Below the pieces are notes generated by a model. That model did not search any database and was not told the origin of the DNA. It worked only from the letters and a program-made list of their open reading frames with translations. Below, one piece after another: positions 27,665-37,888 of a stretch of 64,000 nt of DNA. Positions within the stretch are counted from its first letter, which is position 1; each line of letters begins with the position of its first letter. Where the stretch lies: the NCBI RefSeq assembly GCF_029211185.1, contig NZ_JARGDO010000007.1, positions 121,003 to 185,002 of the forward strand, given 5' to 3'. The DNA comes from Tessaracoccus caeni. Lineage in GTDB: Bacteria; Actinomycetota; Actinomycetes; Propionibacteriales; Propionibacteriaceae. The translations under genes were made by a program, and so were the position numbers.

Positions 27665-29278
27665 ATGGCGTCCGCCGGACGGGAAGAGACGTCTCGCGCT
27701 GAGTTGATCCGGCTCGGGCGCACGGCGTTGGGCATCGAACTCGGATCGACCCGGATCAAGGCCTGCCTGGTCGCGGCCGACGATCCGTCGACCGTGCTCG
27801 CCGTCGGGTCGCACGCGTGGGAGAACCAGTTCGTGGATCGGCTCTGGACCTACCCTCTCGAGGCTGTCTGGACGGGACTGGTCGCCGCTTACGCCGATCT
27901 GGTCGCCGATGCAGAGGCCAAGCACGGCCTTCGTCCGGAGACGTTCGGTTCGCTGGGCGTCTCGGCCATGATGCACGGCTACCTGGCCTTCGGCGCCGAC
28001 GGAGAGCTGCTGGCGAACTTCCGCACCTGGCGCAACACCAACACCGGCCCGGCGTCGGCGGAGTTGGTGGAACTGTTCGGCGCCAACATCCCGCTGCGCT
28101 GGTCGATCGCGCATCTCTACCAGGCCGTCATCGACGAGGAGCCCCACGTCTCCCAGGTGCGCTTCTTCACGACGCTGGCCGGTTACGTGCACTGGAAGCT
28201 GACGGGGAGCAAGGTGCTGGGCGTCGGTGACGCGTCGGGCATGTTCCCGATCGACGCGGCCACCGGCGGCTACGACGCGACCATGGTGGCCCGCTTCGAC
28301 GAAGTCGCGAGCGAGCGCCTCTCCGGCCAGAGGCTGACCGAGCTGCTGCCGGAGATCCTCGTCGCGGGGCAGCCGGCGGGCAACTTGACCGAGGAGGGCG
28401 CGGCGCTGTTGGATCCCACCGGCGCGCTTCGCCCCGGTATCCCGCTGTGTCCGCCGGAGGGAGACGCAGGTACCGGCATGGTGGCGACCAACGCCGTCGC
28501 TCCCCGGAGCGGCAACGTCAGCTGCGGCACCAGCATCTTCGCGATGGTGGTACTGGAGCGCCCGCTCAGCCAGGTGCATCTCGAGCTGGACCTGGTGACC
28601 ACCCCCGCCGGCGATCCGGTGGCCATGGTGCACTGCAACAACGGTGCCAGCGAGTTGGCCGCCTGGGTTGGCATGTTCTCCCGCTTCGCGGAGGCCGCCG
28701 GCCAGGCGCTGGACCCGGATGCCGTCTACGAGACGCTGTTCCGAGAGGCGCTCGACGGAGAGGCGGACGCCGGCGGGCTGCTGGCCTACAACTACCTGGC
28801 CGGCGAGCCGCTCACCGGAACCACCGAGGGGCGTCCCTTGTTTGTGCGCACGCCGGACAGCCGGTTCACGCTGGCCAACACGATGCGCGCCCAGCTGTAC
28901 GGGGTCTTCGGCACCCTGGCGCTCGGCATGCGCGTGCTGGACGAGGAAGGCGTCGCGCTGGATCGGATGTTCGCCCACGGGGGCATGTTCCGCACGGCCG
29001 GTGTCGCGCAGCGTTTCCTTGCCAGCGCGCTGAACGCTCCTGTCGCCGTCGGCGAGACGGCTTCTGAGGGCGGCGCCTGGGGGATGGCTGTCCTCGCCGC
29101 CTATCTGGGCGGTGGGTCCGGACAGAGCCTCGCGACCTACCTCGACGGCACGGTGTTCCCGGACGCGGAGACGTCGGTCGTCGAGGCGGATCGGGCGGAG
29201 GTCGACGGGTTTGCCGCCTACTTGGAGCGCTACGTAGCCGGCCTCGCCGTGGAGCGAGCGGCGACGGAGGTTCTTTAG
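27665..29278 (+). CDS. FGGY-family carbohydrate kinase, probable L-ribulokinase
   Basis: The 537-residue protein has an FGGY N-terminal phosphate motif [18 protein letters not shown], substrate-side segments [13 protein letters not shown] and [12 protein letters not shown], and a C-terminal ATP domain ([32 protein letters not shown]). It is not the classical AraB type of about 560-570 residues; it belongs to an uncharacterised FGGY branch. It begins 2 bases after the araA stop, so coupling is tight. Its place after araD and araA supplies the missing L-ribulose to L-ribulose-5-P step. The assignment rests on context more than on specificity residues. Confidence 0.85.
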   Translation: MASAGREETSRAELIRLGRTALGIELGSTRIKACLVAADDPSTVLAVGSHAWENQFVDRLWTYPLEAVWTGLVAAYADLVADAEAKHGLRPETFGSLGVSAMMHGYLAFGADGELLANFRTWRNTNTGPASAELVELFGANIPLRWSIAHLYQAVIDEEPHVSQVRFFTTLAGYVHWKLTGSKVLGVGDASGMFPIDAATGGYDATMVARFDEVASERLSGQRLTELLPEILVAGQPAGNLTEEGAALLDPTGALRPGIPLCPPEGDAGTGMVATNAVAPRSGNVSCGTSIFAMVVLERPLSQVHLELDLVTTPAGDPVAMVHCNNGASELAAWVGMFSRFAEAAGQALDPDAVYETLFREALDGEADAGGLLAYNYLAGEPLTGTTEGRPLFVRTPDSRFTLANTMRAQLYGVFGTLALGMRVLDEEGVALDRMFAHGGMFRTAGVAQRFLASALNAPVAVGETASEGGAWGMAVLAAYLGGGSGQSLATYLDGTVFPDAETSVVEADRAEVDGFAAYLERYVAGLAVERAATEVL

Positions 29279-29360
29279 AGATCCCGCTGGTAGGTGGTTC
29301 GCTTTCAGCGAATCGTGCGGAGGTGGGAATAATCGCGCGCGGAGCATGGTTGGCGGTGGC

Positions 29361-30287
29361 ATGACCATCTACTCGAACGTCACGGCCGTGATTGGCCGCA
29401 CGCCTCTCGTCAAGCTCAACCGCATCGCCGGTGACAACGCGAACGTCATTGCGAAGCTGGAGTTCTACAACCCCGCCAACTCGGTCAAGGACCGCATCGG
29501 CGCCGCCATCATCGACGCTGCGGAGGCCTCGGGCGAGCTGAAGCCGGGCGGAACGATCGTCGAGGGCACCTCGGGCAACACCGGTATCGCGCTGGCCCTG
29601 GTGGGCGCGGCGCGCGGCTACAACGTCGTGCTGACCATGCCGGAGACCATGTCGCTGGAGCGTCGCGCGCTGCTGCGCGCCTACGGTGCGGAGCTCGTGC
29701 TCACCCCCGGCCCCGCAGGCATGAAGGGCGCCGTGGCCAAGGCCGAGGAAGTGGCCGCCGAGCGTGGCGGCATCCTGGCTCGTCAGTTCGCCAACCCCGC
29801 CAACCTGAAGGTGCACCGCGAGACCACCGCTGAGGAGATCTGGGCCGACACCGACGGCAACGTCGACATCTTCGTGGCCGGCATCGGCACCGGCGGCACC
29901 ATCTCCGGCGTCGGCCAGGTGCTCAAGGAGCGCAACCCCAACGTGAAGGTCGTCGCCGTCGAGCCGGAGGAGTCGGCCATCCTGTCCGGCAACGCCCCCG
30001 GCCCCCACAAGATCCAGGGCATCGGCGCCAACTTCATCCCCGAGATCCTCGACCGCAGCGTGATCGACGAGGTGCTCCCGCGCAACATCGACCACGCCGT
30101 CGAGTTCGCCCGTCGCGCCGCCAAGGAGGAGGGCCTGCTCGTCGGTCTCTCGTCCGGCGCCGCGCTGTCCGCCGCCGCCGAGGTGGCCGCCCGTCCCGAG
30201 AACGCCGGCAAGAACATCGTCGTGATCGTTCCCGACTTCGGCGAGCGCTACCTGTCCACCGTCCTCTTCGAGGGCATCGTCGACTGA
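29361..30287 (+). CDS. cysK: O-acetylserine sulfhydrylase (cysteine synthase A)
   Basis: The 308-residue PLP enzyme makes cysteine from O-acetylserine and sulfide. It starts [19 protein letters not shown], has PLP-Lys43 in [11 protein letters not shown], the substrate loop [12 protein letters not shown], the PLP phosphate site [12 protein letters not shown], and ends [11 protein letters not shown]. These fit CysK rather than cystathionine beta-synthase (no CBS domains). ATG 29361 is chosen because CysK proteins begin at this point; ATG 29346 would add five odd residues. No serine acetyltransferase gene lies next to it in this window. A repeat element and a terminator follow. Confidence 0.95.
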   Translation: MTIYSNVTAVIGRTPLVKLNRIAGDNANVIAKLEFYNPANSVKDRIGAAIIDAAEASGELKPGGTIVEGTSGNTGIALALVGAARGYNVVLTMPETMSLERRALLRAYGAELVLTPGPAGMKGAVAKAEEVAAERGGILARQFANPANLKVHRETTAEEIWADTDGNVDIFVAGIGTGGTISGVGQVLKERNPNVKVVAVEPEESAILSGNAPGPHKIQGIGANFIPEILDRSVIDEVLPRNIDHAVEFARRAAKEEGLLVGLSSGAALSAAAEVAARPENAGKNIVVIVPDFGERYLSTVLFEGIVD

Positions 30288-30301
30288 CCCATCACCCCGT
30301 C

Positions 30302-30343
30302 ACGCTCTTTTCGAGGCTCGCAAGCTCGCACCTCAAAGAGCGT
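30302..30343. repeat. Dispersed hairpin repeat, copy 1 (after cysK)
   Basis: Outer arms acgctcttt and aaagagcgt flank GAGGCTC...GCACCTC with a short variable loop. It is one of ten copies in the window (reverse orientation). Confidence 0.8.
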
Positions 30344-30347
30344 AAAG

Positions 30348-30380
30348 CGACCCAGCCATGGTTTCACCGTGGCTGGGTCG
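30348..30380 (+). terminator. Terminator after cysK
   Basis: cgacccagcca (30348-30358) pairs with tggctgggtcg (30370-30380), followed by TTCCTTT. The same stem sequence recurs at 32152-32182 after guaA. Confidence 0.8.
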
Positions 30381-30396
30381 TTCCTTTGCGCTCCAC

Positions 30397-30402
30397 TAGA
30401 CT
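30397..30402 (+). promoter_or_regulatory. -10 element TAGACT of guaA, probable leaderless start
   Basis: CACTAGACT ends 7 bases before ATG 30410 and no ribosome site exists, so the mRNA probably begins at the start codon. Confidence 0.6.
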
Positions 30403-30409
30403 GCCGCCC

Positions 30410-31963
<1,554 letters not shown>

Positions 31964-31969
31964 CCTCCC

Positions 31970-32016
31970 ACGCTCTTTGAGGTGCGGAGCGCAGCGGAGC
32001 CTCGACAGTCAAGAGG
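31970..32016. repeat. Dispersed hairpin repeat, copy 2
   Basis: It has the constant arm acgctctttgaggtgc, variable loop ggagcgcagcgg, and constant arm agcctcga. It starts 7 bases after the guaA stop. Confidence 0.8.
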
Positions 32017-32034
32017 GCGCGGAGCACCACGATC

Positions 32035-32070
32035 ACGCTCTTTGAGGTGCGAGGAACGAGCCTCGACAAT
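32035..32070. repeat. Dispersed hairpin repeat, copy 3
   Basis: Same constant arms, loop gaggaacg. It is followed by an imperfect 3' arm. Confidence 0.75.
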
Positions 32071-32094
32071 CAAGGCAAGCGCGAAGCACCGATG

Positions 32095-32133
32095 ACGCTC
32101 TTTGAGGTGCGAGGAACGAGCCTCGAAAAGAGC
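32095..32133. repeat. Dispersed hairpin repeat, copy 4
   Basis: Same loop as copy 3, with the full aaaagagc outer arm. Copies 3 and 4 form a 60-base tandem spacing. Confidence 0.8.
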
Positions 32134-32151
32134 CCCCGTAAGCCAAAGAAA

Positions 32152-32182
32152 CGACCCAGCCACGGATGCCGTGGCTGGGTCG
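32152..32182 (+). terminator. Terminator after guaA
   Basis: cgacccagccac (32152-32163) pairs with gtggctgggtcg (32171-32182). The stem core is identical to the terminator at 30348-30380. Confidence 0.75.
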
Positions 32183-32200
32183 GTCTGTTGTGTCGCGCTG

Positions 32201-32243
32201 GCTCTTTTCGAGGCTCCGCTGCGCTCCGCACCTCAAAGAGCGT
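32201..32243. repeat. Dispersed hairpin repeat, copy 5
   Basis: Reverse orientation: gctcttttcgaggct, loop ccgctgcgctcc, then gcacctcaaagagcgt. Confidence 0.8.
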
Positions 32244-32279
32244 GAAGGGGCACGTCGAGGGGCGTGGGGTGCAGGAGGA

Positions 32280-32537
32280 CTAGAACTCGTCCTTCGGCTT
32301 CTTGTTGTCTGCGTACCAGTCCTTGCCCTTCTTGATCGCTTCTTCAGCGATCGTGCCGCCGGTGGGGCGGGGGAGGATGATCCAGAGCAGCACGTAGATG
32401 GCGATGCTGGCGCCGCCGAAGATGGCGAAGATCGCGAAACCGAGCCGGATCCACTGCGCCTCCACGCCGAAGCCCTGGGCGAGACCGCCGCAGACTCCTG
32501 CGATCCACTTGTCGTCGTCAGAACGGGTGAGGGTCAT
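32280..32537 (-). CDS. PspC-domain membrane protein
   Basis: This 85-residue protein carries a PspC domain: SDDDKWIAGVCGGLAQGFGVEAQWIRLGFAIFAIFGGASIAIYVLLWIILPR, with one to two membrane helices and a charged cytosolic tail (KKGKDWYADNKKPKDEF). PspC proteins act in envelope-stress signalling, usually through membrane or kinase partners. ATG 32537 follows GAAAGGAAA and overlaps the upstream small-membrane-protein gene by 4 bases. It is the last gene of a three-gene unit divergent from a PspC-fused sensor kinase and its regulator. Confidence 0.9.
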   Translation of the reverse strand: MTLTRSDDDKWIAGVCGGLAQGFGVEAQWIRLGFAIFAIFGGASIAIYVLLWIILPRPTGGTIAEEAIKKGKDWYADNKKPKDEF

Positions 32538-32749
32538 GATCGGATTTCCTTTCGATTGTTCTTGCTCTTGTTCCTTGGAGCCCGGAGGGCCAGCAGGCCG
32601 GCACCGCCGGAGAAGATCAGGATGAGGGCGAGTATCCACTGCATGTGCATCGCCTCCACCGTGTAGACCGTCGCGTAGCACGCCGTGATGCCGAAGCCGA
32701 TGGCGGTGAGAGCCACCACGACGGCGATGGCGTCGATTCGAGGTTTCAT
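32534..32749 (-). CDS. Small two-helix membrane protein
   Basis: The 71-residue product has two hydrophobic helices (about 7-30 and 37-56) and a basic tail APRNKSKNNRKEIRS. No family is recognised. It overlaps the preceding gene (ATGA) and the following PspC gene (ATGA), so all three are translationally coupled. Such small proteins commonly sit in PspC/LiaF-type envelope-stress operons; its role is inferred from that position only. Confidence 0.75.
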   Translation of the reverse strand: MKPRIDAIAVVVALTAIGFGITACYATVYTVEAMHMQWILALILIFSGGAGLLALRAPRNKSKNNRKEIRS

Positions 32750-34185
32750 CAGATTTCCTTCAAGGTTACCGTGACCGCTTCACCGGTCACGTTCACGACG
32801 AGTGGCATCTTGCCTTCTTCGCCCAGGAGATCTGAGCCGTCCTGCGTCACCCAGGTCTTGCCTTTCGGCACAGTGAGGAATACTTGGGCATCTTCACCGC
32901 TGATGTTGAAAACCAGAGGGTTTGTCTCGCTGTAGTCGGATAGGTCATAGATCGACAGGTCTCGTTCCAATGAGATGCCCGCTGGGAGCGTGATGCTCTC
33001 GGGAAAGCGCACGGTGAGGTCGACGTTGTCGCCGTAGACCTCCACGTACATGGGGATGGCCTCTGTGTCGTAGTTTGAGGGCGGCAGTTCGACGTAGTCG
33101 CCATTGAGGCTCACGCCCTCGATCTGACCCGCCGGGATTCGCACGGTGAGGTCGGTGTCGGAGGCGTAGACCTCGTAGGTCACCCGTTCACCCCAACCAG
33201 GGGCCCTATCAGAGAGGTCGACGACGGTCTTCCCGCCGCTGCCAGCGGTGATGGTCTCACGTATGTCGGTCAGTCCTTCGTCCGCCATCATCGTCGCTGC
33301 GGCCTCGGCGGCGTCGTCGTAGGGGTAATAGCCGTTGTCGATCATCGGCAGTACGGCGGAGGCCAGCGCCGTCGACGCGACGATGCCCAGCACGAGGCGG
33401 GGAACCTGACGTCCCCGCAGGGTGAGGGCGCTGATGAAGGTGAGGCCACCCATGACGGCGGCGGCTATTCCGAGGCCTACCGCCACGGGCGTCCACGGTG
33501 CCAGATAGGCACCGGCGAAGAACGCGAGCGTGCCGCTCAACAGAATCAGGGTGCCTGTTGCCCAACTCGACTTCGGCTTCGGAGGCTGGGGCTCCGGTTC
33601 CGGCTGCGGACCGTAGAGGTCGAGCACGGGCAGGTCGTCGGGTTCCCGAGGGGCGACGGGGTGGTTGACGGCCTGCTGCATCGCCGCGCGCCATTCGTCG
33701 ACGCTGTGCGCTCGCTCTGCCGCGGTCAGGGAATCGGCCTCGGTGGTCCGAGGGGAGGGAGGCGAAGGCATGGGCGATCTCCTAGCGCGTGAAGTGGCGG
33801 CATACAGCAGGATCAGAACGACGACGGCCACCACGAAGGGCATCGGCGCCATCTGGCCGAAGGAAACCATGAACAGGAAGGCGCTGACGGCGACGATGAT
33901 GGCCTGGGTCTTGACCGACCACTGCGTGAACGACGGCAGCAGCGAGTCGATGGGGCGGCGTCCATCGGCGCCGAGGGACAGGATGGTGCCCCACGCGTAG
34001 AGGAGGACGCCGACGCCGGTGCTCAGGGTCAGCAGGATGAACAACGCCCGCACGAGCGTGACGTCGAAACCGGTGTATTGGCTGATCGCCCGGCACAGTC
34101 CGGGTGTTCGTCCGGGATCCGCGGGTCGCTGAAGCCCTTCGAGACGGGGATCCACCCATCCGATCAGACTCCGCGACTCTTGCAT
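32749..34185 (-). CDS. PspC-domain membrane protein with C-terminal LiaF/DUF4097-like domain
   Basis: The product of about 478 residues starts with a PspC domain (RPADPGRTPGLCRAISQYTGFDVTLVRALFILLTLSTGVGVLLYAWGTILSLG), then more helices and a Pro-rich cytosolic linker (PVAPREPDDLPVLDLYGPQPEPEPQPPKPKSS). A second helix cluster follows, and finally an outer beta-rich domain (about 320-478) with repeated short VDLTVRFP/VRIPAGQIEGVSLNG strands, like LiaF or DUF4097 adhesin-like domains. It is a candidate sensor or inhibitor for the divergent kinase. ATG 34185 is chosen by domain start; the ribosome site is weak. Confidence 0.82.
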   Translation of the reverse strand: MQESRSLIGWVDPRLEGLQRPADPGRTPGLCRAISQYTGFDVTLVRALFILLTLSTGVGVLLYAWGTILSLGADGRRPIDSLLPSFTQWSVKTQAIIVAVSAFLFMVSFGQMAPMPFVVAVVVLILLYAATSRARRSPMPSPPSPRTTEADSLTAAERAHSVDEWRAAMQQAVNHPVAPREPDDLPVLDLYGPQPEPEPQPPKPKSSWATGTLILLSGTLAFFAGAYLAPWTPVAVGLGIAAAVMGGLTFISALTLRGRQVPRLVLGIVASTALASAVLPMIDNGYYPYDDAAEAAATMMADEGLTDIRETITAGSGGKTVVDLSDRAPGWGERVTYEVYASDTDLTVRIPAGQIEGVSLNGDYVELPPSNYDTEAIPMYVEVYGDNVDLTVRFPESITLPAGISLERDLSIYDLSDYSETNPLVFNISGEDAQVFLTVPKGKTWVTQDGSDLLGEEGKMPLVVNVTGEAVTVTLKEI

Positions 34186-34325
34186 GCCGACCAGTATCGT
34201 CGCCTCTCGCCCCGGCCAACATCGGGCAGCACCCTGAGTGATACCTGAGTTATGCGCTCGGGGCCCCTGGTTCATCCCTCCGGCCCTGGTGAGCGGCTGC
34301 TTCACATGGAAGGCTGTGGAGCACG
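34186..34325. promoter_or_regulatory. Shared divergent promoter region of the PspC system
   Basis: The 140 bases between the PspC operon (leftward) and the kinase-regulator operon (rightward) must hold both promoters. No clear palindrome was found. Confidence 0.4.
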
Positions 34326-35594
34326 ATGGAAGACTTGCAGACCCGCGCGCCCGCTCTCCCGGCGCCACCGCGCCCGCCGGCCCCGGCGCTGACCCGCGAT
34401 CCCGCGCAGCGTCGGATCGCCGGTGCAGCCAGCGGACTCGCGCAGCACGTCGGGGTCTCCACCCGGCTGGTGCGGTCGCTGTTCGTCGTGCTCGCCCTGG
34501 TCTGGGGCATCGGGCTGGCGCTGTACGCGGTGCTGTGGGTGTTCGTCCCGGTGCGCAAGGAGATCGAGGCGCCGGGCCTGGAATCCGCTAGCCGCCGAGG
34601 CTTCCGCTCCACCGAGGACAAGGCGGCCCCGCTCGACCCCGCCCTGATGGTTGCCGGTGCCGTGCTCCTGGTGGGCGTGCTGTGGCTGTTCGTGATCGGC
34701 AACGACTTCTCGTCGACGGTGTTCTGGCCGTTGGTGATCGGGGCGGTGGGCGTCGCTGTGCTGTGGATGCGCGTCGACGATCCCCGCAACACCAAGGCGC
34801 CTTCTGGAGCGACGCGCTGGCAGCAGTTCATCACCGGTGCGGGGGCGCTCGGTGTGCTCCGTCTGGTGGGCGGGCTGCTTCTGGTGAGCCTTGGCCTCAG
34901 CTGGCTGCTCGCCACTCAGGTGGGCATCAGCGCCTTGCCGCCTGTGCTGGCCTCGTCGGCCATCCTGGTGGCAGGCCTGGTCGTGGTGGCCGCCCCGTGG
35001 CTGCAGCGCCAGCGCCTCAAGGTGCGCAGCGCTACAGACGAGAAGATGAGGGCCGAAGCGCGCGCGGATATGGCGGCGCATCTGCACGACTCGGTGCTGC
35101 AGACGCTGGCCCTCATCCAGCGCCGCGCCGACGATCCGGTCGCCGTCGCCACCCTGGCTCGCCGTCAGGAGCGAGAGCTGCGCACCTGGCTTTACGGAGA
35201 GCCGCCCAAGCCCACCTCCTTCAAGGGTGCGCTGCTGGTGGTGTGCGACGAGGTGGAGGCCAAGTTCTCCGTCGACGTGGAGCTGGTCTGCGTCGGCGAT
35301 GTGCCGGTCGATCCGCGGGTCGAAGCGATGGTCCAAGCAGCCGGCGAGGCCGTGACCAACGCGGCCAAGCACTCCGGGGCGCCGCGGATCGACGTGTTCG
35401 CCGAGGTGGAGGAGGACGTCGTCGAGGTGTTCGTCCGCGACCGCGGCAAGGGCTTCGATCAAGCGTCCGTGCCCGACGGTCGGATGGGCGTGCGAGAATC
35501 GATCAAGGCAAGAATGCAGCGCCACGGGGGATCTGCCACGATCAGGTCCGCCCCGGGCGAGGGCACCGAGGTGAGGCTGGAGATGCGGCGATGA
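34326..35594 (+). CDS. PspC-fused sensor histidine kinase
   Basis: The 422-residue protein starts with a Pro/Ala-rich segment and a PspC domain (DPAQRRIAGAASGLAQHVGVSTRLVRSLFVVLALVWGIGLALYAVLWVFVPVR, 25-78). Four further helices follow, and then a kinase core with the phospho-acceptor His254 in ADMAAHLHDSVLQTLALIQRRADDP and an HATPase domain (GEAVTNAAKHSG, VRDRGKGFD). This is the MacS-like kinase architecture of Actinobacteria. The stop overlaps the regulator start (ATGA), so they are coupled. The shared PspC module suggests membrane contact with the divergently encoded PspC proteins, an inference. Confidence 0.93.
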   Translation: MEDLQTRAPALPAPPRPPAPALTRDPAQRRIAGAASGLAQHVGVSTRLVRSLFVVLALVWGIGLALYAVLWVFVPVRKEIEAPGLESASRRGFRSTEDKAAPLDPALMVAGAVLLVGVLWLFVIGNDFSSTVFWPLVIGAVGVAVLWMRVDDPRNTKAPSGATRWQQFITGAGALGVLRLVGGLLLVSLGLSWLLATQVGISALPPVLASSAILVAGLVVVAAPWLQRQRLKVRSATDEKMRAEARADMAAHLHDSVLQTLALIQRRADDPVAVATLARRQERELRTWLYGEPPKPTSFKGALLVVCDEVEAKFSVDVELVCVGDVPVDPRVEAMVQAAGEAVTNAAKHSGAPRIDVFAEVEEDVVEVFVRDRGKGFDQASVPDGRMGVRESIKARMQRHGGSATIRSAPGEGTEVRLEMRR

Positions 35595-36244
35595 GCGAGC
35601 AGGAACGACGACTGCGGGTGGTGGTCGTCGACGATCACGCGATGTTCCGCGCAGGGGTGCGCCACGAGATCGGCTCGCATGTCGAGGTGGTCGGCGAGGG
35701 CGAAGACGTCGCGTCGGCCGTCAAGGTCATCACGGAGACCCGCCCCGACGTGGTGCTGCTCGACGTGCACCTCCCCGGCGGCGGTGGGGCCGAGATCATC
35801 AAGCAGGTCGCCGCGGTGGCGCCCGAGGTGAAGTTCCTGGCGCTGTCGGTGTCGGACGCCGCGCAGGACGTGATCGGCGTGATCCGGGCCGGTGCCCGCG
35901 GGTATGTGACCAAGTCGATCAGCTCGGAGGAGCTGATCGAGGGGATGCATCGCGTGGCCGGCGGAGATGCCGTCTTCTCGCCTCGTCTGGCCGGTTTCGT
36001 GCTGGACGCCTTCAGCGGTGCGGCCGATGTGCCGTCGGTGGACGAGGATCTGGACAAGCTCAGCGCCCGCGAGCGCGAGGTGCTCAAGTTGATCGCTCGC
36101 GGCTACTCCTACAAGGAGGTGGCCAAGGAGCTGTTCATCTCCGTCAAGACGGTCGAGACCCACGTCTCCAGCGTGCTGCGCAAGCTCCAGCTGTCCAACC
36201 GTCACCAGCTCACCAAATGGGCGACCGACCGCCACTTGGTGTGA
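35591..36244 (+). CDS. LuxR-type response regulator of the PspC system
   Basis: This 217-residue regulator has a receiver domain with VVVDDH, phospho-acceptor Asp58 in VVLLDVHLPGG and Lys in GYVTKSIS. The LuxR-type HTH carries LSAREREVLKLIARGYSYKEVAKELFISVKTVETHVSSVLRKLQLSNRHQLTKWA. It overlaps the kinase stop by four bases. By position its likely targets include the divergent PspC operon. Family type is clear; the stimulus is not. Confidence 0.94.
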   Translation: MSEQERRLRVVVVDDHAMFRAGVRHEIGSHVEVVGEGEDVASAVKVITETRPDVVLLDVHLPGGGGAEIIKQVAAVAPEVKFLALSVSDAAQDVIGVIRAGARGYVTKSISSEELIEGMHRVAGGDAVFSPRLAGFVLDAFSGAADVPSVDEDLDKLSAREREVLKLIARGYSYKEVAKELFISVKTVETHVSSVLRKLQLSNRHQLTKWATDRHLV

Positions 36245-36272
36245 CGGTCGGTCGATGGGGGAGACGGAGGGG

Positions 36273-36533
36273 TCAGGCCTTGCGCTTGGCCATCCAGCCC
36301 TGAATGGCGAGCACCAGGACGGCGCCGACGACGGAGAACAGGACGCCCTTGATCGAGAAGATGTTGTAGTAGTGCACGTTGAACAGCAGGCCGCCGAGCC
36401 AGCCGCCCAGCAGGGCACCGACGATGCCGAGGGTGATGGTGGAGACCCAGGTGCCCTTTTCCTTGCCCATGAGCGACTTGGCGATGGAGCCTCCGACGAG
36501 GCCGACGATGACGTACGCGATGATTGTCCACAT
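36273..36533 (-). CDS. GlsB/YeaQ/YmgE-family stress membrane protein
   Basis: The 86-residue protein has three Gly-rich helices (IIAYVIVGLVGGSIAKSL, TITLGIVGALLGGWLGGLLF, GVLFSVVGAVLVLAIQGWMAK), the hallmark of the transglycosylase-associated/GlsB family. The function is poorly defined, but members are induced in general stress. ATG 36533 is chosen because the family starts at MWTII; there is no strong ribosome site. It is convergent with the PspC-system regulator gene, 28 bases away. Confidence 0.85.
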   Translation of the reverse strand: MWTIIAYVIVGLVGGSIAKSLMGKEKGTWVSTITLGIVGALLGGWLGGLLFNVHYYNIFSIKGVLFSVVGAVLVLAIQGWMAKRKA

Positions 36534-36612
36534 GTCATCAACTGTGCTCCCGGATGGGGGCATAGACAATGGGGGTTGACCCTGAGCTTTACCCGGTCTC
36601 TGCCCACCTCGA

Positions 36613-37842
36613 CTAGAAGATGGGCCGCCAGGGGCTGAGCAGCAGCTCGGTGAACTTGGCCAGGGGAGAGCGGGCGTTCCAGCGCTCCTCGGTGAGTTCG
36701 ATGGTGTTGGTCTGATCGACGCGGAAGATCTCTTCCATCTGGCCGGCGACGTCGACGTCGGTGATCTCCAGGTTCACCTCGTAGTTGCCCATCAGGCTCA
36801 GTCGGTCGAGGTTGGCGGTGCCGATCGTCGACCACATGCCGTCTATGGTCGCCGTCTTGGCGTGCACCATCGCGCCTTGATAGAGGAACAGCCGGACGCC
36901 CGACTGCAGCAGCGTGGAGTAGCAGTTGCGGGCCAGCCAGTCGGCGACGACGTGGTTGGAGCGATGCGGGATGATGATCCGCACGTCCACGCCGCGACGT
37001 ACGGCGTCGCGCAGCGCGGCGATCAGGTCGGCGTCGGGCAGCAGATAGGCGTGGGTGAGCCAGATGTGCCGGTGCGCCCGGTCGATCGCCTCCAGGTACA
37101 TGTTCCGGATGGGATACACCTGGATGCGTGGCGTGTTGCGGTGCACCCGCAGCTTGCTCAGCCAGCGTCGCGGTGGGTCGTCGGTGAGGTATTCGTGCTT
37201 GCCGGGACGCACATGAAGGTTCCAGAAGTCGATGAACGCGTTCTCCAACTCGGCCACGCCGGGACCGACGACGCGAGCGTGGGTGTCGCGCCAGCCGGTG
37301 GCGTACAGGGCGCCGATGTTGTAGCCGCCGATGAACCCGACGCGGCCGTCGACCACCATCAGCTTGCGATGGTCGCGGCCCCAATGGCGCGGCGACCACG
37401 GCGCGGGAACGGCGGGATGGCGCATCACGCGCAGGTTCTTGGGCATCCGCAGGAAGCCTCGGGGCACCACCAGGTTGGCGAAGTCGTCCCAGACGACGTG
37501 CACCCGCACGCCGCGCTCGGCAGCCATGGTGAGTGCGTCCTTGAACCGCTGGCCCACCTCGTCGGACTTCCAGATGTAGGTCTCGAAGTAGATGAACCGC
37601 TCGGCGCGATGGATCTCGGCGAGCATGTCGGCGTAGAGATCCTCGCCGTAGGTGTAGACGGTGACCTGATCGTCGGAGGCGGGGATCGGCACCGGCTTGA
37701 CCGTGGGGAACTTACGGAGCTTGCGGCGCTTGTTCCGAGCAGACTCCAGCACGGTGAGCCCGATCATCATGGCGAGTTGCGCCAGTAGCACGCCCAGCGT
37801 TGCCCTGTTGATCCAGAGGCGTAGCCGGGCAAACCGAGTCAT
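36613..37842 (-). CDS. Phospholipase D-family protein, cardiolipin synthase-like
   Basis: The 409-residue membrane protein has one N-terminal helix (about 15-32) and two HKD motifs: GRDHRKLMVVDGRVGFIGG (His158 to Asp165) and GAMVHAKTATIDGMWSTIGTANLD (His327 to Asp334). It is expected to transfer phosphatidyl groups, most likely forming cardiolipin from phosphatidylglycerol; a nuclease or other phosphodiester role cannot be excluded. TAGACT lies 6 bases before ATG 37842 on the minus strand, so it is probably leaderless. It stands alone between the GlsB-type gene and the second sugar operon. Confidence 0.87.
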   Translation of the reverse strand: MTRFARLRLWINRATLGVLLAQLAMMIGLTVLESARNKRRKLRKFPTVKPVPIPASDDQVTVYTYGEDLYADMLAEIHRAERFIYFETYIWKSDEVGQRFKDALTMAAERGVRVHVVWDDFANLVVPRGFLRMPKNLRVMRHPAVPAPWSPRHWGRDHRKLMVVDGRVGFIGGYNIGALYATGWRDTHARVVGPGVAELENAFIDFWNLHVRPGKHEYLTDDPPRRWLSKLRVHRNTPRIQVYPIRNMYLEAIDRAHRHIWLTHAYLLPDADLIAALRDAVRRGVDVRIIIPHRSNHVVADWLARNCYSTLLQSGVRLFLYQGAMVHAKTATIDGMWSTIGTANLDRLSLMGNYEVNLEITDVDVAGQMEEIFRVDQTNTIELTEERWNARSPLAKFTELLLSPWRPIF

Positions 37843-37848
37843 GGAAAG

Positions 37849-37854
37849 AGTCTA
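37849..37854 (-). promoter_or_regulatory. -10 element TAGACT of the PLD gene, probable leaderless start
   Basis: On the minus strand CACTAGACT ends 6 bases before the ATG at 37842, with no Shine-Dalgarno sequence. It is the same nonamer as before guaA and guaB. Confidence 0.6.
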
Positions 37855-37888
37855 GTGGGCCGCTCTGACAGCCGATCAGGCTCGCCTC

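Larger units (their letters stand above)
31964..32279. other. Repeat-rich intergenic region after guaA
   Basis: No gene is seen in these 316 bases. They hold four copies of the dispersed hairpin repeat and one terminator, listed separately. Confidence 0.75.

Noticed and set aside
27578..29368. A 596-codon minus-strand frame over the FGGY kinase
   Set aside because: It is antisense to a well-supported kinase gene and shows no motif or ribosome site.
31964..32279. A small protein gene in the repeat cluster after guaA
   Set aside because: The short frames there are translations of the hairpin repeats themselves, with no ribosome site.
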